NCBI GenBank assembly: GCA_964459065.1
Contig: CAYWMN010000232.1
Location: 1-6,165 of the forward strand
DNA: 6,165 nucleotides
Source: JAMCXS01 sp964459065
GTDB taxonomy: Bacteria; Acidobacteriota; Terriglobia; UBA7540
Reading direction: 5' to 3'
Within the stretch, counting starts at the first letter, position 1; each line of letters starts with the position of its first letter. Under the pieces are notes generated by a model, which had not been told where the DNA came from, did no database searches, and saw nothing but the letters and a program-made list of their open reading frames with translations. Made by a program: the position numbers and the translations under genes. This document shows, piece after piece, positions 6,056 to 6,165 of the stretch.

Positions 6056-6165
6056 GTGCGAAAGAGAATCCTGGCGCTTGCTTTATTGGCAATTGTTTTG
6101 CCTTTGCCACTGCTTGCTCAACGGAACAGTGCGGCGGTTACCGGACACGTTTTTGACCCGTCCGG
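6056..6165 (+). CDS. N-terminus of an exported protein, probably a TonB-dependent receptor with a carboxypeptidase-regulatory-like domain; 3' end outside window
   Basis: Only 36 codons are present. The GTG start has a strong Shine-Dalgarno. Residues 1-21 form a signal peptide: basic RKR, hydrophobic ILALALLAIVLPLPLLA, with likely cleavage before Gln22. No lipobox cysteine is seen. The mature protein opens QRNSAAVTGHVFDPSG; the pattern G-x-V-x-D-P-S-G is the first strand and turn of carboxypeptidase-regulatory-like domains (PF13620). In Acidobacteriota this domain very often opens large Oar-type TonB-dependent receptors, which is the basis for the call. Other exported proteins also start with the domain, so the receptor identity is inferred. 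If correct, the protein would sit in the outer membrane and could import products released by the esterase upstream. Expression should depend on the strong promoter and long structured leader before it. Confidence 0.65.
   Translation, partial: MRKRILALALLAIVLPLPLLAQRNSAAVTGHVFDPS

Overview
This is a GC-rich chromosomal window, probably from an Acidobacteriota-type soil bacterium. That assignment is an inference. It rests on the gene mix: a DUF255 thioredoxin-like protein, an L-rhamnose mutarotase, an amino-acid permease fused to universal-stress domains, a secreted tannase/feruloyl-esterase-family hydrolase, and the start of an exported protein that looks like an Oar-type TonB-dependent receptor. 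No mobile element, tRNA, rRNA or CRISPR array is visible.

Layout. Positions 1-748 hold two minus-strand genes: the N-terminal part of a DUF255/YyaL-type gene, cut by the window edge, and upstream of it a complete rhaM-type mutarotase. A 300-bp divergent spacer (749-1048) carries overlapping inverted and direct TTTTG words that look like an operator. Positions 1049-3972 are a plus-strand two-gene operon with a 4-bp GTGA overlap: a 756-aa APC permease with two C-terminal USP domains, then a 218-aa membrane protein resembling the transmembrane part of MscS-type channels. A signal-peptide-bearing tannase-family esterase follows (4109-5677), with its own candidate promoter. After a 378-bp non-coding stretch, which has a near-consensus sigma-70 promoter and a long, strongly foldable leader, an exported protein begins at 6056 and runs off the end.

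How the genes may work together. The permease and the small membrane protein are almost certainly translated together, and their domains suggest solute uptake or efflux with nucleotide or stress sensing in the cytoplasm. The esterase and the putative outer-membrane receptor could form a release-and-import pair for plant phenolic esters or linked sugars. The mutarotase also fits plant-polysaccharide breakdown, but no other rhamnose genes are in view.

The best candidate for something undescribed is the 284-nt leader before the last gene. It has several stems in a row, including two mutually exclusive pairings near its 5' end and a 12-bp hairpin just upstream of the Shine-Dalgarno. The small channel-like partner of the permease and the helically spaced repeats in the divergent spacer come next. 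All coding calls come from reading translations and motifs; no database search was possible.
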